64,000 nucleotides of DNA from Paenibacillus beijingensis. GTDB taxonomy: Bacteria; Bacillota; Bacilli; Paenibacillales; Paenibacillaceae. This document shows positions 44,811 through 53,118 of the stretch, in pieces. Under the pieces are notes generated by a model. That model saw only the letters and a program-made list of their open reading frames with translations. It did not search any database and had not been told where the DNA came from. The first letter of the stretch is position 1. The number at the start of each line of letters is the position of its first letter. Both the position numbers and the translations under genes were made by a program. The stretch lies in the NCBI RefSeq assembly GCF_000961095.1, contig NZ_CP011058.1, positions 5,100,001 through 5,164,000 on the forward strand, written 5' to 3'.

Positions 44811-44830
44811 GTGATTGATTAGTCAATCAC
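44811..44830. promoter_or_regulatory. Perfect palindromic operator upstream of the NmrA-like gene
   Basis: GTGATTGATTAGTCAATCAC: perfect 8-bp arms around TTAG. A nearby looser repeat (TTGTAAT ... ATTACAA, about 44768-44799) overlaps the same promoter. TetR-type repressor site by shape; no repressor gene is adjacent. Confidence 0.7.
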
Positions 44831-44903
44831 AATTTTTAAAAAGTTTATCCTCCGCCTCCTACTTCAGACTAATCGGGCATCGTCAGCGCTGCCGAAATGT
44901 TGT

Positions 44904-44986
44904 ATAGCGAAAGATATATCGGAACATGCTCTTATCTCATGCCAATGATCGAGATGTTCCGATCTATCGATAGCGCTGTTTTTTTC
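44904..44986 (+). terminator. Long imperfect stem-loop with T-run
   Basis: The arms ATCGGAACAT and ATGTTCCGAT pair perfectly and are extended outward by TAGCG/GCGCT-type pairing, with a 25-base loop and eight T residues after it on the plus strand. It may be a terminator left from a lost gene, since no plus-strand gene ends here. The rest of 44831-45079 shows nothing. Confidence 0.5.
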
Positions 44987-45079
44987 TTCTATCTCCTCTT
45001 TCCCATCATGCTTCTTCCTGCTTTTCCAAAGTGAGTCTTGTAAATAAGCTCTCAGGAACACGATTATTAAGTCATTAAG

Positions 45080-45225
45080 TTAAAGCTTTGGATAATCGAC
45101 AACGACGACATTGTCCAATATCCCATTTAACGATTGAACGAACTGCTGGTGCACCGGGTGTGTAGCGTATTCGCGGAGCGATTGCTGATTCTCGAACGTA
45201 ATGCGCAGCCCAAATGTATAATTAT
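45080..45225 (-). pseudogene. Dabb (stress-response A/B barrel) protein, C-terminal remnant
   Basis: The minus strand reads YTFGLRITFENQQSLREYAT then HPVHQQFVQSLNGILDNVVV and VDYPKL, stop. This matches the second half of Dabb-domain proteins (E.L..Y..HP.H..F.......V.VVDY). The first half is missing and is replaced by an unrelated fragment on the other strand. Confidence 0.6.
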
Positions 45226-45345
45226 CTCCAGCAAATCGCACAAAAGTATACGACTCCTACCCGAACAGGATTGATTTTTGCTCTCGAACCGCTGTTTGCC
45301 GCATTGTTCGCATACTGGTTTGCGCATGAAATTTTGCCGCTTAGG
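45211..45345 (+). pseudogene. EamA/DMT-family transporter, C-terminal remnant
   Basis: The plus strand reads NYLQQIAQKYTTPTRTGLIF and ALEPLFAALFAYWFAHEILP, the typical ninth-tenth helix region of EamA exporters (AQK.....A.I...EP.FAAL.A). The frame then runs into the opposite strand of the penicillin-binding protein gene. No start or upstream helices remain. Confidence 0.65.
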
Positions 45346-45355
45346 TTTGCAAACT

Positions 45356-47320
45356 TTATCCACGATTTGGTTTGCCGGTCAGCCCGATTTCATCATCGTA
45401 TGCGTCGAATATTTTGCGGGCGATCGGCGCCGCTCCCCAACCGCCGAAGCCGCCTTCCGGAACGACCACCGCTACGGCAAGTACCGGATTTTCCGCCGGT
45501 GCTGCCGCGATAAAGACGGCATTGTTTACTTTTTTTCCCGCGACACTTTGCTCGGAAGTGCCGGTTTTGCGCAAAAAGCGGTATGGAAATCCGTCAAATC
45601 CCTGTACGCCAACCTGCTGCATCCCCGTTTCAATTTCCTGCCAATAGCTTTGGGGAAAATCGACCGTATTAAGGATTTCCGGTTTGTAACTTTGGATCAG
45701 ATCCCCGTTTGAATGACGGATTTCATTTACGAATTGCGGCTTCATCCGTTTTCCCCGGCTTGCGAGCGTCGCCGCATATTGAGCCAGCTGGAGTGTCGTA
45801 TAGCGTCCCATCTGGCCAAACGAGGCGCGAACCAAGGCGGATTGGGCACTTGCATCTTCGGCTTCGTGGAAGTAGTCGACAACTCCGGCCGATTCACCGA
45901 TTAATCCGCTTCCTGTCAAGACGCCCAGACCAAATTGATTCATATATCGATCCCAGACGTTGACGCCTTCGTCCCCTCTATACTTCATATACAATTTATT
46001 CCCAACCATAGCCGACATAAAAGGATTGGAAGACCGTGCAATTGCTTTTGCCGGATCCAATAATCCGTACGCATGTCCCCCCGCATTGCCAATACGAACA
46101 CGACTTGTCCCCTCCCGGCCAAAATAGAACGCTCCGGTATCGTTGTATGTCGATGTTGTCGAAAATAATTTCTCGTTTAAGCCTACCAAAATGGAAAGCG
46201 GCTTTTGCGTCGATCCCAAGTAGACTAAAGAGGACGGATGTTTTCTTCTTTCACGGTCTTCTTTGTATGGCGGTTGAACGCCATTGATCGCCCCGTTTGG
46301 AATAAAATAAAAATTTTCAGCCCATTCCTGAGGTGAAATACTGCCTCCCGACCAGACATTCGGATCGTAATCCGGCATACTGGCCATCGCAATCACTTTG
46401 CCGGTCTTAACTTCCATAGCTACGGCATAGCCCGTACTGGCATTCCTTCCGTCTTTTTCCGCCGGATTGCCGGAAGAACGCAGATGGCGTATTTGATCCA
46501 TGATCGCTTGCTCGGTCTTCAGCTGGACATTTTCGTTAATGGTCAAATACAAATCGCTTCCCTGCTCCGGTTTCGTAATTTGAGCGGGGCCGACAACCCG
46601 CCCGGATGCGTTAATCGGGTACGTCTTCAAGCCGTTCTTGCCGCGAAGGATGTCTTGATACATATATTCCAAGCCGTCGAACCCTACTTCTTCATCGTCC
46701 AAATATTGCAGCTTTAGATCGTCCTCTTCTGCTTTTTTCTTATAATAATCCAGGTCTTGCGCACCTTTATATTTCTTCAAGTATCCGATCAGCTGCGCGG
46801 CGACAGAACTAGTATCATATTGGCGGATGCTCTCCTCGACAATGTCGATTCCCTGGAACAAGTCACGGTTTTCGGAAAAATAGGCGATTTCCTTATTCGT
46901 CAACCCGGACTTGATCCGCCGCGGAACGGAGATGGTGTTTTGCCTGAACTCCAAATCCATATTGTCGATTATTTCATCAATGGTTAGCGCCTCTTTCGGA
47001 TTGCCGTACTTAATGAAGACATCCTTTAACCGCTCTGCAAGCGCCTGTGCCTCCGAATTGTTAAACCCGGGTTCAATCGTAAAATAAAGCGACTGCGTCG
47101 AAGTCGAGTACGCGATCGGTTTACCCGTGGAATCATAAATATTGCCCCGGATCGGCGGTGTCTTCACGTTTCGCGAGCTGATCCTTTCCTGCACGCCGGC
47201 TAATGTCGGTCCTTCGACAAACTGCAATACCGCAAGTCGTATGATCAAAACGCTGAACAAGACAAACGTACCCACGAAAAACAAGTTAAGCCGGAACAGA
47301 AACTGCCTTCGGTTGATCAT
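45356..47320 (-). CDS. Class B penicillin-binding protein (PBP2-like transpeptidase)
   Basis: A bitopic D,D-transpeptidase: N-terminal anchor FFVGTFVLFSVLIIRLAVLQ, PBP dimer domain (PPIRGNIYDSTGKPIAYS), then the transpeptidase domain with YLGSTQKPLS (active-site SxxK), ARSSNPF (SxN) and RKTGTSE (KTG). It cross-links peptidoglycan. The safe start is MINRRQFLFRLN (654 residues). A better one, ATG at 47372 behind AAGGAGGTTATC, is out of frame by one base because of an A7 run (47348-47354). With six A it would read MLATTTKKEQDDQQEKKMIN in frame, so the N-terminus is broken or the base count is wrong. Confidence 0.9.
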   Translation of the reverse strand: MINRRQFLFRLNLFFVGTFVLFSVLIIRLAVLQFVEGPTLAGVQERISSRNVKTPPIRGNIYDSTGKPIAYSTSTQSLYFTIEPGFNNSEAQALAERLKDVFIKYGNPKEALTIDEIIDNMDLEFRQNTISVPRRIKSGLTNKEIAYFSENRDLFQGIDIVEESIRQYDTSSVAAQLIGYLKKYKGAQDLDYYKKKAEEDDLKLQYLDDEEVGFDGLEYMYQDILRGKNGLKTYPINASGRVVGPAQITKPEQGSDLYLTINENVQLKTEQAIMDQIRHLRSSGNPAEKDGRNASTGYAVAMEVKTGKVIAMASMPDYDPNVWSGGSISPQEWAENFYFIPNGAINGVQPPYKEDRERRKHPSSLVYLGSTQKPLSILVGLNEKLFSTTSTYNDTGAFYFGREGTSRVRIGNAGGHAYGLLDPAKAIARSSNPFMSAMVGNKLYMKYRGDEGVNVWDRYMNQFGLGVLTGSGLIGESAGVVDYFHEAEDASAQSALVRASFGQMGRYTTLQLAQYAATLASRGKRMKPQFVNEIRHSNGDLIQSYKPEILNTVDFPQSYWQEIETGMQQVGVQGFDGFPYRFLRKTGTSEQSVAGKKVNNAVFIAAAPAENPVLAVAVVVPEGGFGGWGAAPIARKIFDAYDDEIGLTGKPNRG

Positions 47321-47621
47321 TTTCTTTTCTTGCTGATCATCCTGTTCTTTTTTTGGTAGTAGTTGCAAGCATGATAACCTCCTTAAGGTTTTGCCGGAGG
47401 CAAAACCACATCGTAAGCATAGGCTTATGGCGCACATCTCTATCCTACTGCCTATATTATACCAATTTTGAGAGAATGAAGGGGTTGTGAAGCTAAAATA
47501 TGACTCCGGCGGTATGAACTATTCTATGAATTATTTCCGTGGGATACGCCTTAAAGAAAGTTGGCAGATAGGATGGCTTGAATCGGATGAAATCGCGGAG
47601 CGGCACTGATGCGGCTTTAAT

Positions 47622-47711
47622 ATAGGTACTTTTTGGTGCCTATATACCCAAAAGGTTTCTATGACACTTGAAAGTACGTACTTACCAAGAACGTCTTTAT
47701 GACTTTATAAT
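47622..47711 (+). promoter_or_regulatory. MFS promoter with shared regulatory element (site 1)
   Basis: -35 TTACCA and -10 TATAAT (47706-47711), spacer 18. The palindrome AAGTACGTACTT (47672-47683) overlaps the -35, and 31 bases further upstream is GGTGCCTATAT. A 65-base block (47622-47686) aligns without gaps with the promoter of the operon starting at 57266. Confidence 0.8.
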
Positions 47712-47776
47712 AACACTCGTGAACCGAAAGTAAAGTCCGGTGCAAATTCAAATTCAATGTTATCAGGAGGATTATG

Positions 47777-48985
47777 ATGAGCCAATCAATTGGACAATCC
47801 GCGTCTCAACATAAAGTGACGCCAAAATCAGGAACCTGGGCACTGCTTGCCCTCGCGATCAGCGCATTCGGTATCGGAACGACGGAGTTTGTTCCAGTAG
47901 GTTTGCTGGCAGCCATCGCCGGCGACTTGAAAATCAGCATTACGTTAGCCGGCCTTCTTATTTCAGGTTATGCGATCGGTGTTGCAGTCGGAGCCCCAAT
48001 CTTAACCGCACTCACTAATCGCATGAGCCGCAAATCATTGCTTATGTCGCTGATGATTGTATTTATCATCGGCAACGTTGTCGCCGCACTTTCCCCTTCA
48101 TTTGAACTGTTGCTTATCGCACGATTCATTACCGCATTTTCACACGGCGTCTTTTTCTCCATTGGGGCAACCATCGCGGTTCAGCTAGTATCTCCGGAAA
48201 AAAAGGCCAGCGCCATCGCGCTCATGTTCACCGGACTTACGATTGCAATTGTGACAGGCGTTCCTTTAGGCACATTCATCGGGCAAGCATTCGGCTGGAG
48301 AGCGACTTTTTGGGGTGTTGCCCTGCTGGGTATCATTGCGATCATTTCCAGCGCCGCACTCATTCCGAATTATTTGAAGCAATCACCTCCGGCTAAATTT
48401 GCGGATATGTTCCGCCTGCTTACAAACAGCCGGCTGCTTCTTGGATTTCTTATCACTGCGCTCGGTTACGGCGGAACATTTGTAGCCTTCACTTTTTTGA
48501 CCCCGCTCCTGCACGATGTTACCGGATTCAGTGAAGGCGCGGTTAACATTATCTTGATCGTCTATGGCATTGCTGTAGCATTCGGTAACTCTTTCGGAGG
48601 AAAATGGGCCAACAAAAATCCGATACGCGCACTGCTGATGATGTTTATTTTACAAGCCGCTGTTCTCATTCTTTTATCGTTCCTCATTCCATTTAAAGTG
48701 GCTGGACTGATTGGTGTAATATTAATGGGACTGTTCGCATTCATGAATGTACCGGGTCTCCAATTGTATGTCGTCCAGCTGGCTGAAAAATACGTTCCAA
48801 CAGCAGTAGACGTTGCTTCGGCACTCAATATTGCAGCGTTCAACATCGGGATCGCAGTCGGCGCATTTATCGGCGGGGTTGTTGTCGATTCGATGGGACT
48901 CGTGCATACGGCTTGGGTCGGATCGATCATGGTTATCGTTGCGATCATTCTAACCGGCATTTCGGCCAAACTTGAACGGAATTAA
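47777..48985 (+). CDS. MFS exporter, DHA1 (AraJ/PucP/chloramphenicol-resistance-like)
   Basis: About 402 residues, 12 helices. Starts with TWALLALAISAFGIGTTEFV, the typical first helix with motif TEFVPVGLL. Then comes PILTALTNRMSRKSLLMSLM (motif A region) and GLTIAIVTGVPLGTFIGQAF (motif C, antiporter). Two adjacent ATGs follow AGGAGG; the second has better spacing. Alone on the plus strand, it faces the LysR end of the seven-gene operon and shares its promoter element, so it may export a product of, or protect against a signal tied to, that pathway. Confidence 0.9.
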   Translation: MSQSIGQSASQHKVTPKSGTWALLALAISAFGIGTTEFVPVGLLAAIAGDLKISITLAGLLISGYAIGVAVGAPILTALTNRMSRKSLLMSLMIVFIIGNVVAALSPSFELLLIARFITAFSHGVFFSIGATIAVQLVSPEKKASAIALMFTGLTIAIVTGVPLGTFIGQAFGWRATFWGVALLGIIAIISSAALIPNYLKQSPPAKFADMFRLLTNSRLLLGFLITALGYGGTFVAFTFLTPLLHDVTGFSEGAVNIILIVYGIAVAFGNSFGGKWANKNPIRALLMMFILQAAVLILLSFLIPFKVAGLIGVILMGLFAFMNVPGLQLYVVQLAEKYVPTAVDVASALNIAAFNIGIAVGAFIGGVVVDSMGLVHTAWVGSIMVIVAIILTGISAKLERN

Positions 48986-48994
48986 CCGTGATAA

Positions 48995-49037
48995 GAAAAA
49001 GAACCTTCATCCACTACTGTGGTTTTGAAGGTTCTTT
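48995..49037. terminator. Terminator between convergent MFS and LysR genes
   Basis: AAAAGAACCTTCA pairs with TGAAGGTTCTTTT around a 15-base loop; T-runs at both ends make it bidirectional. Confidence 0.88.
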
Positions 49038-49047
49038 TGCGATGAAG

Positions 49048-49920
49048 TTAAATGATTTTTTTTAAAGCTTCAATCATCATTTTTACATTTGGCAAGTTTC
49101 GATTCTTTGTTTTAACCGCGATATATAAATCATTCGTTACGATATAAGGCTCACATATTATTTTTACTTTATTGGTTTGCAAGGCGTTAGCCAACATGTA
49201 AGTAGGCAATAAACTTATACCGGCGCCATGCTCGATCGCAGACAAAATAATATGCAGATCTGGCAATACGTGCTGAGGTTTCATTTGAGGACGTTTTTGA
49301 AAGTTCTTCCTCCAAAACCTGCGAATAATAGGCAATTCAAGACCGTAACTAAGCCAAGCTTGTGAACATAGCCACGCTTCAAGTTGTTTCGGGTTATCGA
49401 AGTCAGGAATATCAAAGTCGTAAGGTGCCACGATTACAAACTCTTCTTCTACATAATGAACATATTCGATACCGGGCGCTGAATATTTTTGTGAGGTTAC
49501 GATAATGTCGACCTTTTCTTCCGTTAATAATTCTAAAATATACGATGCAAAGCCGTAATAAGCGTTCACACGCATATTAAAGTCTCCGAGAGACGGAGCA
49601 ATTTTTTCTCTGAAAAACTCATATGCTGAGCCGATTTTTATAATCGGAAGCGTGGGAGATGAGACCGCTTTTAAATTTAGCGTTGTCTCCTCCAATGACT
49701 CAATGAGAGGTACCAATTGCGAATACAGCTCTTTCCCCCTTTCGGTCGGAACCATCTTCCTTGATGTTCTTGTAAACAACGGTTCGCCAACCTCCGCTTC
49801 TAATGAAGCCAAATGCTGACTCATCGCCGGTTGCGTCATGATCCGTGTTTTGGCAGCTTCCGATACGGAACTATGTTTATAAATACTGATAAAGCTTCGG
49901 TACCATTCAAAATTGGCCAT
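49048..49920 (-). CDS. LysR-family transcriptional regulator (operon-encoded)
   Basis: 290 residues from MANFEWYRSFISIYKHSSVS (GAGAGGAA seven bases upstream). The winged HTH has SEAAKTRIMTQPAMSQHLAS and LFTRTSRKMVPTERG; the C-terminal part is a PBP2-type effector domain with a late hinge SAIEHGAGISLLPTYM. Last gene of the operon that begins with the aroA-like gene, so it may auto-regulate it. The shared promoter elements (one site at -35, one about 30 bases upstream) are arranged as LysR regulators often need. Confidence 0.9.
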   Translation of the reverse strand: MANFEWYRSFISIYKHSSVSEAAKTRIMTQPAMSQHLASLEAEVGEPLFTRTSRKMVPTERGKELYSQLVPLIESLEETTLNLKAVSSPTLPIIKIGSAYEFFREKIAPSLGDFNMRVNAYYGFASYILELLTEEKVDIIVTSQKYSAPGIEYVHYVEEEFVIVAPYDFDIPDFDNPKQLEAWLCSQAWLSYGLELPIIRRFWRKNFQKRPQMKPQHVLPDLHIILSAIEHGAGISLLPTYMLANALQTNKVKIICEPYIVTNDLYIAVKTKNRNLPNVKMMIEALKKII

Positions 49921-49943
49921 GAACAAATTCCTCTCGTACAAAC

Positions 49944-50237
49944 CTAATGAACGACTTCTTGTAATCGATAGACCTGCCTTGTCTCAATAAGGGCTTCCGT
50001 ATGATGGCGGTATTGCTTGTAATGGTCTGTTTCAATATGGAGATTTATTGATTCCTCATCTTTCCACGTTTCATAAAATACAAAAATTGCTTCATTTTCG
50101 ACAGATTGATGAAGGATGTAGTTCAAGCAACCCTTTTCCGCTCTGGAGGGGGTCACTACTTTCAACAGCTCTTGCCGCAGAAGCTGCTCTTTGCCTGGTT
50201 TAGCTTGAAGAATTGCAGTTATCGAAATCGCGCCCAT
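49944..50237 (-). CDS. Small ABM-domain (putative quinol) monooxygenase
   Basis: About 97 residues: AISITAILQAKPGKEQLLRQ, SRAEKGCLNYILHQSVEN and FVFYETWKDEESINLHIETD are the standard antibiotic biosynthesis monooxygenase/YgiN fold. Such cofactor-free enzymes oxidise quinols or polyketide-like phenols, or only bind them. The start at the third nearby ATG (MGAISI) gives the best spacing from AAGGA. Sits between the SDR and LysR genes of the same operon, 24 bases before the latter. Confidence 0.85.
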   Translation of the reverse strand: MGAISITAILQAKPGKEQLLRQELLKVVTPSRAEKGCLNYILHQSVENEAIFVFYETWKDEESINLHIETDHYKQYRHHTEALIETRQVYRLQEVVH

Positions 50238-50308
50238 TTTCATCATTCCTTATTCTCTTTTATTTATTATATCTCCTAAATTTACTTAACCCAATCAGAG
50301 TCGCAATG

Positions 50309-51091
50309 TCATTTGCCGTCGGGTCCATAAGCGATCAGCGTCAAGCCTCCATCGACTCCGATTACCTGGCCGGTAATAAAGCTCGCTGCGTCGCTTGCCA
50401 AAAACAAAGCAAGCCCCGCCACATCTTCCGGCTGAGTAAGCCGCTGGAGCGGAGTGCGGCTGATGACGTTTGTTTTGAACGTCTCGAATGCATCCTTGGC
50501 ATAGAATCGAACCGAGTCGGTTTCCACGACTCCAGGGGAAATCGTGTTGCTTGTAATGCCTTTGGGCCCGAGCTCGGTTGCCAAATAACGCGTCAGCGAT
50601 TCTAAAGCCGCCTTGGCGGATCCGATATTCGAATAGAAGGGAAGCGTGAACTGGCTCCCCAAGCTGGATATCGTTATGATGCGCCCGTTTCTTCCTTCCA
50701 TTAGCGGTACGGCGCGCTGAACGGCATGCAGAACGCTTTTGATGACGACCTGGTACGTTCTGTCAATATGATAATCTTTCGTCTCCATAGCCGGTTTAAA
50801 TGCAGTAGCCGCAGCGTTGGCCATAAAGACGTCGAGCGCTCCCCATTCCGTTGTGATCGTATCGAACATCTCGTCGATCTCAGCTGGAGATTCCAGCTCG
50901 GCTTTGCAAATTAAAGCCTGTACGCCAAACTTGCGCACTTCTTCGGCCGCTGCGATTGCGGCCTCCTCATCTCTGCGGTAGTGAATCACTACATCCGCGC
51001 CCTCTTTTGCGAAAGCCAATGCAGTGGCACGTCCGATTCCGCGCGAGCTGCCGGTAATAAGCACTTTTTTTCCTTTTAACGATTGAGACAA
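50309..51091 (-). CDS. Enoyl-reductase-type SDR, candidate 1-cyclohexenylcarbonyl-CoA reductase
   Basis: 260 residues; NADPH motif TGSSRGIGRAT, FMANAAA. The active site has Y153 and K160 spaced Tyr-x6-Lys (YSNIGSAK) and Ile at the usual Tyr-x3-Lys position. That is the arrangement of the FabI/FabL enoyl reductases, not of ketoreductases, and the overall sequence resembles B. subtilis FabL. In Streptomyces the SDR ChcA reduces cyclohexenylcarbonyl-CoA double bonds; the operon context suggests the same role. Start TTG about 10 bases after GAAAGGATG. A plain FabL function is the alternative. Confidence 0.8.
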   Translation of the reverse strand: MSQSLKGKKVLITGSSRGIGRATALAFAKEGADVVIHYRRDEEAAIAAAEEVRKFGVQALICKAELESPAEIDEMFDTITTEWGALDVFMANAAATAFKPAMETKDYHIDRTYQVVIKSVLHAVQRAVPLMEGRNGRIITISSLGSQFTLPFYSNIGSAKAALESLTRYLATELGPKGITSNTISPGVVETDSVRFYAKDAFETFKTNVISRTPLQRLTQPEDVAGLALFLASDAASFITGQVIGVDGGLTLIAYGPDGK

Positions 51092-51123
51092 CGATATCGC
51101 ATCCTTTCACAAAGAAGATAAGA

Positions 51124-53118
51124 TTAGACGCCGGCAGCAAGTTCGTAAGCCTGGCGGATGGCCCGCGCGGCGTTCAGCTCCGAAGCATCGCTGGCCCCGC
51201 CTATTAAATCGGCATGAAGCTGTTCTTTCATGAATTCCGCCATTTCCGTCCGCGATCGCTGGCCCGTGCAAAGCACAACCTGATCAGCTTTCAAAAACCG
51301 TTTTTCCGAATCGTTCTCTACCCAGACGCCCTCCGAAGTTATAGCAGTGCAGCGGTAGCCTTTCACGATTTGAACCCCGCTTCGCTTCAGCTCTGCAAGG
51401 AGCACCCATCTGGAAGTTGGACCGACGCCCTTGGCTACTTTCTCCGAACGAGAAACGAGCGTAATAGTTACCGTCTCATGATGTTCAGATCCATAACCCC
51501 GTTCCGCAAAAAAAGTCTGCACATGTGGCTGAAGCTTCATTTTTTCGACAATGTAGTGGGCTACATCGCTGCCGATTCCCCCTCCGCCTACGATGACGAT
51601 TTGCCGCCCCAAAGGCCTCGTTCCTGACAAAATATCGGCATACGTGCATACATGCGGTAAATCGACGCCTTCGAGTGTTTCAGGGATGTACGGCTGAACG
51701 CCGGTCGCCATAATGACGCGATCGAACGGGTTCAACTCTTGCATGGAAGGGGACGTGTTCAGCCGAATGGTTACACCCAGCCGTTCCAATGAAACCCGGA
51801 AATACCGGATCGTTTCACGAAAAATATCTTTGCCGGGAATATGCGAAGCGAGTCTGAATTGCCCGCCAAGCCGATTGTCAGCTTCGAATAACGTCACATG
51901 ATGACCGCGTTCCGCAGCCGTCTTAGCCGCTTGCAGCCCGGCAACGCCCCCGCCAACGACGGCGATGGCAAGCGGCTTGTCCGCCGGCGGGATGGTTACG
52001 GCCTCTTTGCCCGCACGCGGATTTACCAAACAGCTGACCGGCTTCGGCGGATGTCCCAATGTATGGTCCAAGCATGCCTGGTTGCAAGATAAGCACAGAT
52101 TTAAGCCGTCGCGGTCCGATTCGATGATTTTTTGCGCAAATGCAGGATCGGCCAGCCACGGACGTGCAGGGGCGACAAAATCAATGTCTCCCCGGGCGAG
52201 CAATTGCTCGGCCGTTTCGGGTGTATGGATGCGATTCGCCCCGATAACCGGAATCGAGACTGCTGCCCGGATGGAAGCGGCAATATGGGCGAACGCACCC
52301 GGCGGCACGATCGCTCCTACCGTCGGCAAGGACGATTCGTGCCAGCCGATCCCGACATTAAGCGCATCGACACCGCTCTGCTCCAATCGGCGGGCGAATT
52401 CCAGCGTTTCTTCCCGGGTCGTGCTTCCTTCCATAAAGTCGTCACCCGAGATGCGGTAAATGATAGGAGGATCGTTTCCGGCTTGCTTGCGGATTTCCTC
52501 CACGATCTCCAGGCATAATCTCATCCGCCCGTCCAAACTTTGACCGTATCCGTCGGTGCGTTTGTTCGTCAGCGGAGACACGAATTGGTTCAGCAAATAT
52601 CCTTCGGAACCCATAATTTCGATGGCGTCAAAACCGGCGGAAGCGGCAAACGTTGCGCCTGCGGCGAACGCTTTCTTCAATTTTGCGATATCTGCGAGCG
52701 TCATTTCGGCCGGCGTTTCCTTCGTTAGCCGCGAAGCGATCGGGCTCGGAGCCCAAGGAGTACGCCCTGTCTCCGAACTTTTCGCATACCGCCCCCAGTG
52801 GGTGAGCTGCAGTGCCATTTTTCCCCCGGCGTTGTGAACGGCTTTGATCAATTCCGTCAGCTGGGCGAGATGATCCGCTTCGGTCAGGCAAAACATGCCG
52901 TGGCCCCCTCCCTCAGGGAGAACGGCGACATTGCCAGAAATGATCATCGCCGCTCCGCCTCGTACCCGTTCTTCATAGAACGCTTTGAGCTGGGGGAGCG
53001 AATCGCGCTGTCCCTCGATCCCAAGGTGCATGGCCCCCATCAAGATGCGGTGATTAAGATCTAGCGATCCGATGCGGCCCGGTCTGAACAATAAACTTTC
53101 TCCCATCGTCTGCTTCAC
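51124..53118 (-). CDS. 2,4-dienoyl-CoA reductase/2-enoate reductase-family flavoenzyme
   Basis: 664 residues in three parts. An OYE-like FMN barrel starts RPGRIGSLDLNHRILMGAMH. A Fe-S site reads CLSCNQACLDHTLGHPPKPV plus SCLV, giving four Cys. The FAD and NAD(P) domains are AVVGGGVAGLQAAKTAAERG and IVIVGGGGIGSDVAHYIVEK. FadH-like enzymes of this build reduce conjugated enoyl or dienoyl acids. The GTG start overlaps the stop of the acyl-CoA dehydrogenase gene (GTGA); an ATG four codons in is possible. Matches the AnsM position in the cyclohexanecarboxyl-CoA gene set. Confidence 0.88.
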   Translation of the reverse strand: MKQTMGESLLFRPGRIGSLDLNHRILMGAMHLGIEGQRDSLPQLKAFYEERVRGGAAMIISGNVAVLPEGGGHGMFCLTEADHLAQLTELIKAVHNAGGKMALQLTHWGRYAKSSETGRTPWAPSPIASRLTKETPAEMTLADIAKLKKAFAAGATFAASAGFDAIEIMGSEGYLLNQFVSPLTNKRTDGYGQSLDGRMRLCLEIVEEIRKQAGNDPPIIYRISGDDFMEGSTTREETLEFARRLEQSGVDALNVGIGWHESSLPTVGAIVPPGAFAHIAASIRAAVSIPVIGANRIHTPETAEQLLARGDIDFVAPARPWLADPAFAQKIIESDRDGLNLCLSCNQACLDHTLGHPPKPVSCLVNPRAGKEAVTIPPADKPLAIAVVGGGVAGLQAAKTAAERGHHVTLFEADNRLGGQFRLASHIPGKDIFRETIRYFRVSLERLGVTIRLNTSPSMQELNPFDRVIMATGVQPYIPETLEGVDLPHVCTYADILSGTRPLGRQIVIVGGGGIGSDVAHYIVEKMKLQPHVQTFFAERGYGSEHHETVTITLVSRSEKVAKGVGPTSRWVLLAELKRSGVQIVKGYRCTAITSEGVWVENDSEKRFLKADQVVLCTGQRSRTEMAEFMKEQLHADLIGGASDASELNAARAIRQAYELAAGV

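Noticed and set aside
44864..45061. 65-codon minus-strand frame rich in charged residues
   Set aside because: Runs through the large stem-loop and has no ribosome-binding site or family resemblance.
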